Positions 37,086 to 49,143 of a DNA stretch of 64,000 nucleotides are shown here, in pieces; position 1 is the first letter of the stretch; the number at the start of each line of letters is the position of its first letter. The position numbers and the translations under genes were made by a program. The DNA is from Icerya purchasi (lineage: Eukaryota > Arthropoda > Insecta > Hemiptera > Monophlebidae). The stretch is from the NCBI GenBank assembly GCA_039619475.1, contig CM077115.1, positions 150,852,274-150,916,273 on the forward strand, written 5' to 3'. Under the pieces are notes generated by a model that did no database searches, was not told the origin of the DNA, and saw nothing but the letters and a program-made list of their open reading frames with translations.

Positions 37086-37284
37086 GTTCATATAAAATTA
37101 CGTTCATTTATCGCTTCTTAACTTTACTCACTATTATCTATCACTAAAATCAAATAATGTATATTTCAAAGTCATTATGCATGATTCATAAACTGTTTGA
37201 AATTCTACCCATCTCACAAACAGTACAACGACATTAATCATGTAACAGTCGTATTGCTCGAATTCGAGCGTCGTGACTACCTAT

Positions 37285-37520
37285 TCGTTCATTCTAGTTG
37301 TACAGAATAGGTAGCGCTCATAGCAATTATTATATGCAACGCAGATGTCCACACGCAAGAAGACTACATTCGGAACTGATAGTAGCCGCTTGTTATCGCG
37401 CCACTAGTGCAGTCCCGTGTGTGTCTGCTGTGTACTGACCTAGCGCGCATATGATGTTGAACGTGGTGGTTTGCCATTGCCTGCCACGTGATTATTAGCG
37501 ATTATTTATTTATTTATTTA
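37285..37520 (+). repeat. Dispersed repeat family B, copy 2
   Basis: Shares ordered blocks with 9790-10020 (TTCTAGTTGTACAGA, TTATATGCAACGCAGA, CACACGCAAGA, GCGCATATGATG, CACGTGATTATTAGCGATTA). It ends in a TTTA repeat near 37501-37520. An internal duplication of ATAGGTAGCG-type words is present near 37280-37315. Confidence 0.6.
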
Positions 37521-38512
37521 ATTCTTGTAATAAATATATAATTTTTTACCCATTTCGTGAATTGCGCGATTTAATTATTTGCGCGCAACGTAAATATATA
37601 CTTAACCTTTAAAATTAGATTTATGTGCATAAAAAACTATCGCAATTGATTACTGCAGATTAACTAGGTAAAAATTGTTTCCATTGAAATTTCTCTACTT
37701 TTTTTTTTTTTTTATTAATAATAATAACAATAATAGCAATAATTATAATAATAATAATAGTAGTAATAATATTAATAATCGTAATAATGAAATTATTAAA
37801 TCATATTTATTACATAAATGATCTCCGATATATATTTGTCTGTTACTTACAATTTGTTTTGTAACGTAATTTTCCAATTGATTTCTGTCACCAGAAAATT
37901 ATTAGTAATTTTATATATCCGGATACAGTAGTACTTCCGAGTATCAATGAATTAAAAGCGCATTCGTCATAGCACAAATTCGAATTTTGACCAAATAATC
38001 ATAACGTAATTTTATACAATGATACTATAAACGATTATTTTACGTGGTATTTATTTTTTCTCTTCAAAATTTTTATATTTCTGAGTAATTTTTTTTTTAT
38101 TAATAATTATCCAATGACTTATTAGAAAAAGTTATTTCTCCTAAGCAAATTATTTATATTAGAACTGAAATCTATAATTCAGTAACAAATTTTTCAATGA
38201 AATGAAAAACTTTCACTCCGAAAACCGATTTACAATTGTCATACGCTGATAATATTAATTAATGTAAAATATAAAAACGATCGAGTGCGTATTATTTTAG
38301 GACATAATTTTCTAAATCACTGATTACATTAACTTTACATATCAACTCTATACGGTTGTATGTATACGCTGGTTTTATTAGGTAAATGTGAATTTTTTAA
38401 AATGGGAAGGGGCCATGTAACTTTAAAAATACATACATATATAATATACAGGTAAAGCTAGCCAAAAAAGAAAATTTTTTTAAATTTCTAAAAGTACAAT
38501 ATACACAAATAC
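37521..38512. other. Osbp intron 4, exon-4-proximal part
   Basis: AT-rich, with a degenerate AAT trinucleotide stretch (37715-37790). No gene or element recognised. Confidence 0.5.
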
Positions 38513-38687
38513 CTTGTGCCGGAGAATTTGAAACCGCTTTCTTAGACACCTGCTCGAGAGCCGTCTGTTCTCTGGCTAACTGATCCACCATTTCCTCCAA
38601 CTGTATTCTTTGTTGTCTTTCATTTTGTAACATTCGCTGCCACTTTCTACCTTGAGCTTGAGTTAACTTTAAATATTCAGCACTAGC
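38513..38687 (-). CDS. Osbp: Osbp exon 4: coiled coil
   Basis: The acceptor is CTACACAG ending at 38688. The reading begins ASAEYLKLTQAQGRKWQRML, continues NERQQRIQLEEMVDQLAREQ, and ends TALEQVSKKAVSNSPAQ plus one base. It joins in phase 0 to the ITSSAMIK end of exon 3, as expected for OSBP, where the same RITS-AMI segment leads into a KW-Q-L-ERxQR coiled coil. The donor G|GTATTT starts at 38512. The heptad-like pattern of Leu, Ile and Val among Glu, Gln and Arg supports a coiled coil. Intron 4, which follows, is about 31.4 kb. Confidence 0.94.
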
Positions 38688-39640
38688 CTGTGTAGCATTA
38701 TTTATATGAAAATCTTAAGTTTGCACTATACTTTCAAAAATTTAATTTAAAAAAAGCAGAAAAAAACTGAATCATGCTATAAAATTGTACGAAACAGCAT
38801 ACGTAAATGAATTATTAGCGGGCGAAAAATTCAGTTTTAATTCTTACGACTATACATATTTAATAACCTTAAAAGTACACTAATGTAAGAAAAATATTCA
38901 TTAAAAGTTGAGCTACATCAAAAAATCAAATTTTGAAACCCGTGGTCATTGATTGTCATTACTCTGCGTAGATATGCATATTTTTATGGTGGTCGTTCAA
39001 AGTTTACTTCAAATGAACCAGCAAAATAGTCCAACTGTTGGTAAACGAAACGAACGGAATAAAAAATCAATGACCAAATATAGAATTAGAGAATAAGACA
39101 CACATTGAATTTATACGAAGAGTCAATAATTTATTAATAAGTATATAATGTAAGATGACGTCAATATCATTAACCCTTTAAAACAATCTTCGTCTGCAAC
39201 ATTTAAATTTTTGGCTAATTAATAATTCCCACGTAAGTCAACATATTCTGATTTGCTTTTATACGTGTAAGATAATAATCGCTTCTTTCAGTATCCGAAG
39301 GTTTATTCACGAAAGTGGTCTATTCAAAAACAAACGTTGATACTTAGTAGTGATTATCAAGAGTTGTAAAATTAAATTTACAAATAACTGGAATGAATCT
39401 GAGGAAAATATTGGGCCAGTTCCATTCTATCGTGAGTCCTTACTTTCTCGCGGTGTTTCCAATTTGATTTCGAACTACGAAAATCATAACATATATTATA
39501 ATAAATATTGCATAATTTTTCTTACAGTATATCTGACGATCGGACAAATATTGTTTCGGTACCGATATAATTTTTACGTGAACATTATCTGGCTGATACG
39601 AATTGTACTGCATATATCAAAATGAACGCTAATTATCAAA
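38688..39640. other. Osbp intron 3, exon-4-proximal part
   Basis: AT-rich intron with no recognised element. Confidence 0.5.
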
Positions 39641-39644
39641 CTCG

Positions 39645-40085
39645 CCGGTGTATTTGGATACCGAAGAAGAAAGCTTAATACAAAAATATCAATTCGAAGC
39701 ACAATACCGTAGACTTAAAACGTTATATCACACATGGAAGTAAAAATGATAAAGATAAGGAAGAAACCAAAAAAAAAAAACCGGTTCAAAATTACAAAAC
39801 GATATATACAAAAGCCGTAGTATTTGCCAACAATGCTAAAAAATTCTTAGCGCGTACACCACGATACTTTTCGCCAATACCATATTATAAACTCGCTAAA
39901 ATACATATTCGTCCCTATGATTAAAAAACTAAAATCAGAATGATTAAATCTAGATAAACAGTTGCACAATTAATCACTTTAATCAAACATTAAAGTTTAT
40001 GGTGGCGATATTTTCTTTAAAATTCGATTTTTAACTGAACAACTACAGCGGCAAAAACAAGTCATCAATGAAGCAAGCGCATTAT
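39645..40085 (+). pseudogene. Broken coding-like fragment of unknown origin
   Basis: Consecutive frames give coding-like segments. These are VYLDTEEESLIQKYQFEAQY with RRLKTLYH (39650-39735), then NYKTIYTKAVVFANNAKKFL with ARTPRYFSPIPYYKLAKIHI (39785-39915), and GGDIFFKIRFLTEQLQRQKQ with VINEASALLHI (40000-40097). Three frameshifts or stops separate them. The composition is protein-like and all segments are collinear on one strand, as in an old processed pseudogene or transposon gene. I do not recognise the family. It ends at the target duplication of the hAT element that follows. Confidence 0.45.
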
Positions 40086-40098
40086 TACATATTTAGAG

Positions 40099-41788
40099 TA
40101 GGAGTTCCCAACCAGCGGGGGCACAGAGAAATGTCAAGGGAGAGGCGAAAGAAAAATTAATTTAGCGCGTAAATTAAACATCGGACGAGGGGTGTTCAAT
40201 AAATAATGTGACGTGCCTTCGAAAATGACCTTTCAGGCATCTGAAAATTATCACAAATAATCAACAAAGTAAAATTATCCCCTTTTTTTGCCATTGGTTT
40301 GCGATGAATCCACCGACATCGTTAATTGTGCACAATTAATAGTTTATGTTCGTTACGTCAGTGGAGATCACATTGGAGAAGAGATTTTGTGCTCCCAATG
40401 TTTGACAGCAGGCACTAAATCTGAAGATATATTTAATTCAATATCTGATTTCATCGAAAAAAATGATTTGGATTAGAATAAACTCATCGGGCTTTGCACA
40501 GATGGCGTCCCTGCAATGATAGGTGTACGATCAGGCTTAGCTGAAAAGCTCAAAGAAAAGTATAGTGTGTACTAATTGTTTTATTCATCGGTAAGCTTTG
40601 GCTTGCAAAACATTGCCACAGAAATTACGCCAGACTTTGCACTTCACTATAAAGATCGTAAACTACATCAAGAGCAGCGCTTTGAACAGTCGATTATTTA
40701 GTTTACTTTGCGAGGATCCTGGATCACCGAGTCCTTCTATTTCACACAGAAGTACGACGCTGGTTGTCTAAGGGCAACATGTTGGCTGGCTCGCCTTTAT
40801 GAATTGAAAGAAGAGGTCATCCTCTCTCTTGAGTTCGAAGAAAAGAAAAAAAGGATTTTTTGCAAATATTCAAAAATGAACAATTTCAACCGAGCTTGGC
40901 CTATTTGACTGATATATGTTTTATGCCTTGAGTCCAGCTAAACTTAAAGCTTCAGGGAAGAAGAAACGGCACTCTGTAGTAAGTAACTATGATCATATTA
41001 AGGGCTCTTCGTATCAAAGCTTCAACTTTGGAATCAAAAGGTATCCGCTATAAAAAGGTAATAATATATTTTTCTCGACTATTCGAAGCAATTAAAAATA
41101 AAAATAAAAAAACTGGACAAAGATTTGAAAGTTGAAATACAAACGCATTTGCAAGCGCTGGAAAACAAATTTCACCGATACTATCGAAACATTAATTCAG
41201 AGTCACCAATATGGCAACATGACCAGAAACCCATTTGTTGTCGATGTCCTACAGTTACCAGAAGAAGTTCCGGAAGAATTTCTAGAAATAAAGATTCGAC
41301 AACGAAAGATGTGACTTTCATCTCTTGACATTGGAGAAATTGTGCATCAAACGTTATTCCTTGTTAATTCGAAAGTTGCCTCTCTTGCTTTGAGAATACT
41401 TGTTGCTTTTTGTTCGACTTATTTATGTGAGACAGGGTTTTCAGCTATGGTTTTAATTAAAACTAAGCAGCAAAATAGTCTCGCCATTGACAGCGACCCG
41501 ACGATAGCTCTGGCAAAAACTGAACCTAGAATCAACCAACTGGTGCAGAGCATGCAAAAGCTCAAGTATCTCACGTTAGCATTTAAATTATAATAAATTA
41601 TTTCGATAAAAAACGTTTTAAATTTCAGTTAAAGTTTATTATTCTCTACAAACTTAGAATTAAAATAAATACGTTTTATTAAAACAATGTGCGTTTTTTT
41701 TGTTTTTTTTTGTGAAAAAATTAAGGGGCCATAAAAATGTTATTTATAATTCGGGGAGGCTCGACGAAAAAAAGGCTGGGAAACTCTG
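40099..41788 (+). mobile_element. hAT element (ZBED/Buster-like) with TIRs and 8-bp TSD
   Basis: The left end TAGGAGTTCCCAACC and the reverse complement of the right end CAGAGTTTCCCAGCC are imperfect TIRs. The flanking octamers ATTTAGAG (40091-40098) and CATTAGAG (41789-41796) agree at 6 of 8 bases. Inside, on the plus strand, lie CDESTDIVNCAQLIVYVRYV (40297-40356) and LIGLCTDGVPAMIGVRSGLA (near 40483), both carrying the Asp positions of the hAT catalytic core. LALRILVAFCSTYLCETGFS and IKTKQQNSLAIDSD (41380-41500) form the hATC dimerisation region. The N-terminal BED finger is missing and the left part carries a mariner end. Several frameshifts make it dead. Confidence 0.87.
40187..40265. mobile_element. 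Solo mariner end inside the hAT element
   Basis: GGGGTGTTCAATAAATAATG then TGACGTGCCTTCGAAAATGA matches the left end of the mariner relic at 23548, and similarity continues to about CATCTGAAAATTATCA. No second end was found nearby. It may be a deletion remnant of a mariner that inserted into the hAT element and removed its N-terminal part. Confidence 0.7.
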
Positions 41789-41799
41789 CATTAGAGAAT

Positions 41800-42645
41800 A
41801 CTAAAAAAAAAAGGTTATTCAAAATATCGAATCACAAATTAAAAATTTTCACTACTCCCATTGTTAAGAGCAGAAAAAAAATTGCAACGGCGAAATTGAC
41901 TGGTATTTAAATATTTTGACGAAATTGTTTGCCTAATATATTTTTCTTCGTTGCGAAATATTACAATTGCATAAATACCAACTGCGATGTAATCAATGCG
42001 CAAGTTGACAGAGTGATAATAAAGAAAAGCGCCTCGGCCGATGGTGTAGCGTATGAAAAAGGGAAAAAATATGGTACGAGTAATAAAGAAAAATACACCG
42101 CGCCACGCTTTTAATGAGACGAATGAATTGGAAACAACGAGAACTTACGGTTGAAGCGATTGGTTGATTATTTCGCTGGCGGCGAATTTGACGCGTAAAT
42201 AACATCTTACATTAAAATCACTCGTAACAATGTAGAGAGACTCGCGTATCAGTTCAGCTATCGACGTTTACATTCAAAGTTCGAGATTTCAAATAACTAA
42301 ACAGAAAAAACTTTAATAGCACTTTAACGAACATCTACTGCCAAAACATCAGAATAATTTGTTTCTATTTTCATCTCGACAGACCGCGGATTATTGCTGC
42401 AATTATTGCTCGGATCATCAACAAAGCATGCGTAACAATAAAAATTTTCTTTCGTAACAGTGTGTTCAGTAATTTTACTTTAGAAAATAGAGTTGTAACC
42501 GAATGTGTTACGAAAGTAAAATATCGAATGCATTCGGATTATTCTTTAAAATTTATAATATACAAATATCGCGTGTAACGTAATATCAAACATATATATA
42601 TATATATGTATATGCACTACATATCAGACATTTAAACTCACGAGT
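41800..42645. other. Osbp intron 3, no gene recognised
   Basis: AT-rich. Bases 42000-42260 are slightly richer in GC. A TA run lies at 42593-42608. No gene supported. Confidence 0.5.
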
Positions 42646-42650
42646 AGTAG

Positions 42651-43746
42651 AGGTCACGACGACGTTGGAATCACCGGTTTTTTATGAAATTCTACAGATC
42701 GATAGAAGGCTATGATCAATATATATGAATCGAGTCTAATATTCGAAAGCATCGTTTTGATTTACGCGAGAAATTTAGACTTTTAGAAATTGTATATAAC
42801 ACCGGATGTTGTTATACGTAGCCGTTTAGACAAAATAAATTTTCCAGATTATGTGTTTATTCACCTCGTGCAAATGGATCGGAAGACCGACCGATTATTC
42901 CGAATTTAATAGATATTAAACAAAAAAAATTACTAAAAAACAATAAAGTAGTAGAAAAAAAAAAAAAAAAAAACAATTTAAAATTTAATAAAAATCTAAA
43001 CGCGTTATTTATTATATTTATATAAAGTATGTTTTTTTCGTGTTATAATGACTAAAGTTGCGGTAATTTGTTCAGACATCTTTAACAAGGATAACAGACA
43101 CGCGTTCGAGTAAAATTTTTGATCTCACATTTTTTTCTTTTATTATTAATTTCTAATTTTTTATTAATTATTTACATTTCTATAAACGATAAACACATTT
43201 TATATGCAACGAATTCAATAATAATCAAAATAGGACCACAAATATTTATTTCAATTTTATATTTTCGTGGGCAAAATTCACAACAGTAGCATCACTAGAG
43301 GTACTAAAAAGCACAGCAGATATTTAATGTTTATTAACAGTTTTTTATTATCGTTTGTTCGTGTGTGTAGGTGCATGTGTATATGTATGTATGCATATAT
43401 ATATACATATATTACACATGTAATAAATAAAATTAAAAATCAGCCGTTAAATAACTTAAATATTTAAAAAATTTTATTATGTTTATATAATTATGTATAA
43501 AGAATTAAAATAATTAGTTGAGAATTAATAAAAAATAAAAATATACTATATAAATATAATAAATAACGCGTTTAAATTTTTATTAAATTTAAAATTGGAT
43601 TTTTTTTTTTTTTTTTTGCATTACACTTTATTGTTTTTTAGTCATTTTTTTGTTTAATATATACTATTATTTTAATCGGTCTTCCGAACCATTTGCACTA
43701 GGTAAATAAATATAATCTGAAATTTATCGCATATTTTTGTCTAAGC

Positions 43747-43796
<50 letters not shown>

Positions 43797-43955
43797 AATA
43801 TCCATTTTATTATATAGAATTTCTAAAAGGGCTAAATTTCTCGCATAAATTAGAACGGTACATCCTAATATTTGATACGATTCATATACTCATCGTAGTA
43901 TTCTATCGATCTACAAAATTTCATTAAAATCGCGGTGATTCCAACGTCGTGACCC
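42651..43955. mobile_element. Large foldback element, arms about 380-410 bp
   Basis: The left arm (42651-43030) and right arm (43541-43955) are inverted copies separated by about 510 bp. The outer ends share GTCACGAC, ACGTTGGAATCACCG, TGAAATT and AGATCGATAGAA. The middle shares GCGAGAAATTTAG and TAGAAATT. The inner ends share AAAATTTAATAAA, ACGCGTTATTTATTATATTT and ATAAA. Differences include an (AT)n expansion in the right arm (43750-43792). No transposase is present in the spacer. The words ATGAAATT...CAGATCGATAGA resemble family D heads. Confidence 0.8.
43750..43792. repeat. (AT)n microsatellite
   Basis: About 21 AT units within the right arm of the foldback element, absent from the left arm at the corresponding place. 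Confidence 0.95.
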
Positions 43956-43959
43956 CTCT

Positions 43960-44730
43960 CCTTGTTAGACTGCACTTATACAACGGTAAATTAAACACAT
44001 TCACAATCAGTTATATGTACATATATAGTAGTCTATCCATGTTGAACATAGAAAAATACTCCTTAACATCGTCTTTTACCCGCATAACAAGAAATAGTCA
44101 CCACGTTTGTAAATCGCGTGTAATAAGATTTAGAAAGAAAATGTAAACGTATTCAACTTCAATACACCGCATCGATTTTGAAGCGATAAAACCAACGAAC
44201 AATCTGGCAATTCTGTGACAATCACGCGTTTATTAATTAAAATTCGAAGAAACATATTAATTGTCGAAATTTTCAAGACCAAAAATAAATAAATGGAAGA
44301 AAGAAACATCGCAATAGAACTAATGCCGATACCGTGTCTTATTGGTATAATATTACAGCGAATAACATTTCATCATTAAATAGGATATGAATTGATTTCG
44401 AAGATAAAATAGATCATCATTAAAAGCCAACAATCAAAGTTTAAAAAAAAAAAAAAAAAAAAAAACGATTACCGAAGCAATATACAAATCCGATTCATTT
44501 CTTTGTACGTCGAACACGAAACATTTAAATTCTAAGGCACGATTGCAGGAAATCATTCATTTATGTAAGGCCAGCTGAAGTTAGTTCTTTTAAGGGATCA
44601 TTACACTTTACCCGCTGAAAAAATAAGCAATTTTTGGAAATTTTTTTTAAACGGCTCCTGTATTAGATGTGAACATAAATCTTTGAAGACTTTATAAAAG
44701 CACTCTTAAAATGTTTGAAAAAAGTTTCTT
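43960..44730. other. Osbp intron 3, no gene recognised
   Basis: AT-rich, with an A run at 44442-44465. No gene or repeat recognised. Confidence 0.5.
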
Positions 44731-44734
44731 TTAT

Positions 44735-46030
44735 TAATTTGGCATTATTATTATTTCGAATTAGCCACTAATGGACTACATTGTCAACCGGTGATCCTGT
44801 CATTCTTCTTCCTCTCTTTCCATACTGCTTTCATTCCTTCACTACGTCTTTTTTTCCTTTCTTCGGTCCACAAAGTGCCAGTTCTTCATGTCTGTTTCTC
44901 CACGAATCCTTTAAAGTTCAATAGTTTCTTCTTTAATGTTGATCGCTGTTCTATTCAGGCGTAATCTTCAGTTCCTCCGGATCTTTTTTGGTCTCCGTGT
45001 ACCACGTGCCGTTTATTTTTAGTTTTCGCGTGTAATTGAACAAACTTCCATTGAGCTTGCTCGGTTTCATCCTTTTTCATATGACCATAGAATCGAATTC
45101 TTCTTTTCCGGATCTCAGTAGTAATGCTTTCCACATATTGCTATATATATATATATCCTGGTTACTCCTTTTTATATGTATATTTCCAACCTTGTTTCAC
45201 TGGTCCCAGTATTTTTCTTACTTTCTGCGACTTCAAGTTGTTCATTTAATCCTTTTCTGTTCATTGTTAGGCCTTCCGCTGCATATAATGTTTCCGGTCT
45301 GATCACAGTTTTGCCTCAGTTTGGCATTACTCGATAGATATTTTTTATTATATATTTCTTTTGCTAAATAAAAAGCCACTTTCATTCGATCGATCCTATG
45401 TTTGATTGCTTTTTTTTCTGACGCACTGTACTCGATTAATTCTCCCACAGGTACTTGAATTTATTAACTCTTTTCACTTGACACATATCAGTTTTTATTC
45501 TGTCAGGAGCGGTTGTAATATTTGTCATAAATTTAGTTTTTTCAAAGGAAATTCGCAGCCCAGCTCTATCCGCTCGTTTCTTTTCTATCTGCCGCTTTGC
45601 TGTCTCCATAGATTCCAATGTTATTGTCAGACCGTCTGCAAACGCTAAGCAATCTATTAATAAATTATCCTTCTTGTATGCTAGTTTAATTTTCCAGGGT
45701 GATACTTTTTTCATTCATAGCTTTTCTCCATTCTTTTATAACTTTTTCAAGTATGCGGTTAAAGAGTAAAGGTGACAGACCATCCTCCTGTCTAACTCCT
45801 GTTTTGATTTCAAACTGTCTCCAGATATTTCGCCCACAATAAATTTCACTTTAACATATTATGTGTTAACGTTTTTCTTATTAAGCTTGTGATTTTTTTA
45901 TCCAGGGCAAATTCTTTAAGGACATTAAACAACACTGTTCTATCTATGGAATTGTACGCTTTCTTAAAGTCAACAAACGTTATTACATATTTTTTGGACC
46001 TATTCTTCAGATACAGCATTATTGACTTGA
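44735..46030 (-). mobile_element. 5'-truncated LINE family E, long copy
   Basis: From about 46000 leftwards the minus strand reads KYVITFVDFKKAYNSIDRTV with LFNVLKEFALDKKITSLIRK. This is the D-F-x-K-A-Y-D-S-I-x-R catalytic block with one change. A broken T-G-V-R-Q-x-D-G-L-S-P-L-L-F-N region follows. Then LAYKKDNLLIDCLAFADGLT (about 45620-45680; FADG where FADD is catalytic) and GLRISFEKTKFMTNI. The C-terminal part is heavily broken. The 3' end, with a W-x-E-E-R-K-x-x-H-S-E-R-M charged tail, ends near 44750 in GGCTAATTCGAAATAATAAT. A second 3' end of the same family lies at 48900-49110. Confidence 0.82.
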
Positions 46031-46034
46031 TATT

Positions 46035-48825
46035 GAAAACTTATTAACATTATAAATAAATTAATAATTAAGTTATCAGCAAAGCCCTTCAAAAAAAAAA
46101 AAAAAATGTTGCAAGTAGCGTTAACGTTTTTGAAGAAAAGAATTATCCTTAAATTACAAAAATCGAATTGATTTAGCTTCAGTATGACACTGTGGCTACA
46201 GTCCGAACTAGAATTATTAATCTTTATACAAAATTAACAAAATGGCGACTATTAAAATGAAAATTCTCAAAAAACATGAGGTTTTTTTGGATGATTTTTC
46301 AGTTATAAAAATTGCAAAAATCGATATTTTAACATAATTCTAGTTCGGGCTATGTGACGAATATGTGGTTAAAATTTTGTAAGGATCGGTCAAGTAGTTT
46401 TGGAAAAAATATAACGCCGCACGAAAAAAAAAACAACAAAAAAAACGGGTTTTGAAAAAAACTCGTTCAAAGTTTTTGTTGTTAAAAAATCATAAAAAAA
46501 TCACGCTTACAGCTATTCAACGATGACTGCACCATATAAAATGCCTTCAGCCTTTTCAAATAATTCATTCTCCTCCATTCTAGCGCCTTTCTGACTTGCT
46601 CCAGCCTCTTGTGACTCGAAAAAACAGTTGCGACAGTTCACTGAGCGTATGATTGTCGCGCTTATTGGCGAGTAGCAAGGCTCTGGGCCCAATTTGCACA
46701 TCCATAACTTCCATTATTTGGTAAAAAGAGGTATAAATTCATCATTAAAAATGCAAAATCGACAGATAATTTGATAGCCGGTTCTGATCATCAAACATGA
46801 GTAGTCACCGCAAGTACATGTGACACAAACTTTAAACCAAGACACTTCATATTGACTAAACTTTATATCTTAATTACCATCTTTACACTTTACATAAGAT
46901 TGCAAAGTAGAAAACACATTAAAAAAGTTCAGGGTGCAATAATTGGCAGTTTCTTCACACTTCACATCACAAATAAAGCACTTTCAGTTTTACAGAGTTT
47001 TTTTTGGTCGACTTGCTGATGGTAAAATAAGTATTTGTTTGTATCTGTTGCCTTGCAATTTTCGCTTTTTAGGCTTTGTAGTTAGATGCTCCCAATGATG
47101 TTTCGTTGGCTTTTCTAAAAGAATTACACGACGCACTAGCACAGGAATAGTTTCGTCACGATAATTCAAGCAAGACTACAAGCAACATTTTAAATTCTAT
47201 ATATCTCCTCTTATGTTCAATAGGAACAGCTGTTTGTATACACAATGCTGAGAGTCATTAAGACACACTTGCTCGTTCAGATAAACACGCACGCGCACAC
47301 GTGCTTGCTTAGATATATGTAAGAGTGTATTGCCGAGCGTGCTCAAATATAAAGTCGAGAAAAACATACTTAGACTGTACTTCAATTTTTATGAAACTTC
47401 TAAACACCATTTTTAAAATGTTTTTCTTTTGAAATCCATGAATAAAAAAAAAAAAATCGATTTTTTGAAGTCGACAAAATGTAATGATCCGTTAATTGTC
47501 AATACTTAGCAAAACCTTCCAACAAATTGCAACAGTGATCGTAAATTACATTATACGGACATGGGTCTTTCCGCGAATAAAGTTTAACGTCTAAAAAAAT
47601 AATAAATTAAATATGCCACAACCAATGAGTGCCCTAAGTTTTCACTTCAAATTAATAAGTTCCCCGTTTTAAACAAATGAAGAAGAAAAAAATTCCAGTA
47701 TACGAATTAAGCTAAATTGACACTTTATGAATTCAATGCGTAAACAGGATGAAAATATGGGCTTGTTAAAAAATATCTACGTATAATAATACGATTTAAA
47801 AAAATACGGATATCATGAACGAAAATCGGCAATTAACGAAAACCAGAATTACATACACACTACTGTGTGCAATTATTTTTAACACATACAATGTACCATC
47901 GAAGAATTTGTATGATAAAATATAATTCAATAGCGCGAATAATTAATTTCTTGGTACATAAATACAAACAGAATAACTAAAATACGCAGCGGGATTAAAT
48001 TGTACAGACTAGCAAACTGTGCCCTTCGACCTATCTGGTGATCAACGAAGTTTAGTGATACGTATAAAATATTCGTGTTTAACTGTGCAATGTATTTTTA
48101 ACTTATTAAATTTGATGTGAAAAATAACTCGCAATAAATAAAATTTAAAAATATAATAACTAGTAATTACTATTTTTACACTAAAAAGGAAAAGACGCGT
48201 TTTTTTTTTTTTTTTGTATTATATAAATAGACGGTTTCATAAAATTACCTATAAAACAAAGTTATTTTGGAACAAAGCAAACAAAACAACATTCCCGACA
48301 TTTGAATGAAAAAAAAAGAAACCGCGATTGAATGCAATAATTTTATTCTTCATAAAAAATAAAGCAACAATACTAAAACAGTAATCATGACGCTTCACTG
48401 GTCTCCGATGACGACACAACAAAAAAAAAGAAAAAATATGCAAACGTGACCCCACCGTACATTCCAGTTACCGTAGATCGAAAAAGGCAGTTTTCGCACT
48501 CAGTAAAAAGAAAGAAAAAATAATTTGAAATATGTCCTATTACTATGCCTCTCCACATTTACTCTTTAAAAAAATTCTACAAAGACCATATAGCATAAAC
48601 AGTATTATTAAAATCTCAATGTACAGGTTAGTGCAGGCAATATTGTAAACCAATTTACTCCTTCAGCGCGGCAAGGTGGAGCGGTTTTCTTCTTCCTAAC
48701 AAAGCACTCCATAAAATGTATATTCAATAAAATACTTCAAAAGCATTATTTACATCAAATTAGGAAAACAATCTGGCATATACTTTGCATAAAATTAATT
48801 AACATTACACTACCCTATGAGTATT
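46035..48825. other. Osbp intron 3, no gene recognised
   Basis: AT-rich, with A or T runs at 46090-46106 and 48200-48215. The segment 46195-46430 carries GTCCGAACTAGAATTATTAA and a related inverted TAATTCTAGTTCGGGCTATG (about 46204 and 46335), perhaps a repeat end. No gene supported. Confidence 0.45.
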
Positions 48826-48826
48826 T

Positions 48827-48830
<4 letters not shown>

Positions 48831-48888
<58 letters not shown>
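48831..48888. repeat. (AT)n microsatellite
   Basis: About 29 AT units next to the 3' end of the short LINE family E copy. Confidence 0.95.
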
Positions 48889-48891
<3 letters not shown>

Positions 48892-48899
48892 TACACATA

Positions 48900-49110
48900 T
48901 TATTATTATTTCGAATTAGCCACTGGTGGACTACGTTGTCAACTGGTTCTGCCATTCTTCTTCCTCTCTTTCCATACTGCTTTCATCCTTTCACTGTGTC
49001 TTTGTTTTCTTTCTTCGGTCCACGAAACGCCAGTTTTTCCTTTACGTTTCCCCGCGAATCTTTTGCAGTCAAATAATTTCTTCTTTACTTTTTGTAATGA
49101 ATTAATATTG
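48900..49110 (-). mobile_element. LINE family E, 3'-end copy
   Basis: The minus strand encodes KLFDCKRFAGKRKGKTGVSW, TEERKQRHSERMKAVWKERK and KNGRTS. It is collinear with 44745-44940 at the nucleotide level (TTCGAATTAGCCACT, CATTCTTCTTCCTCTCTTTC and CATACTGCTTTCAT are shared), and both copies end in the same ATTATTATT tail. This copy is severely 5'-truncated, a normal outcome of target-primed reverse transcription. It sits between the (AT)n run and the mariner at 49144. Confidence 0.82.
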
Positions 49111-49143
49111 ACTGTTGCATACACACATATATATATATATATA

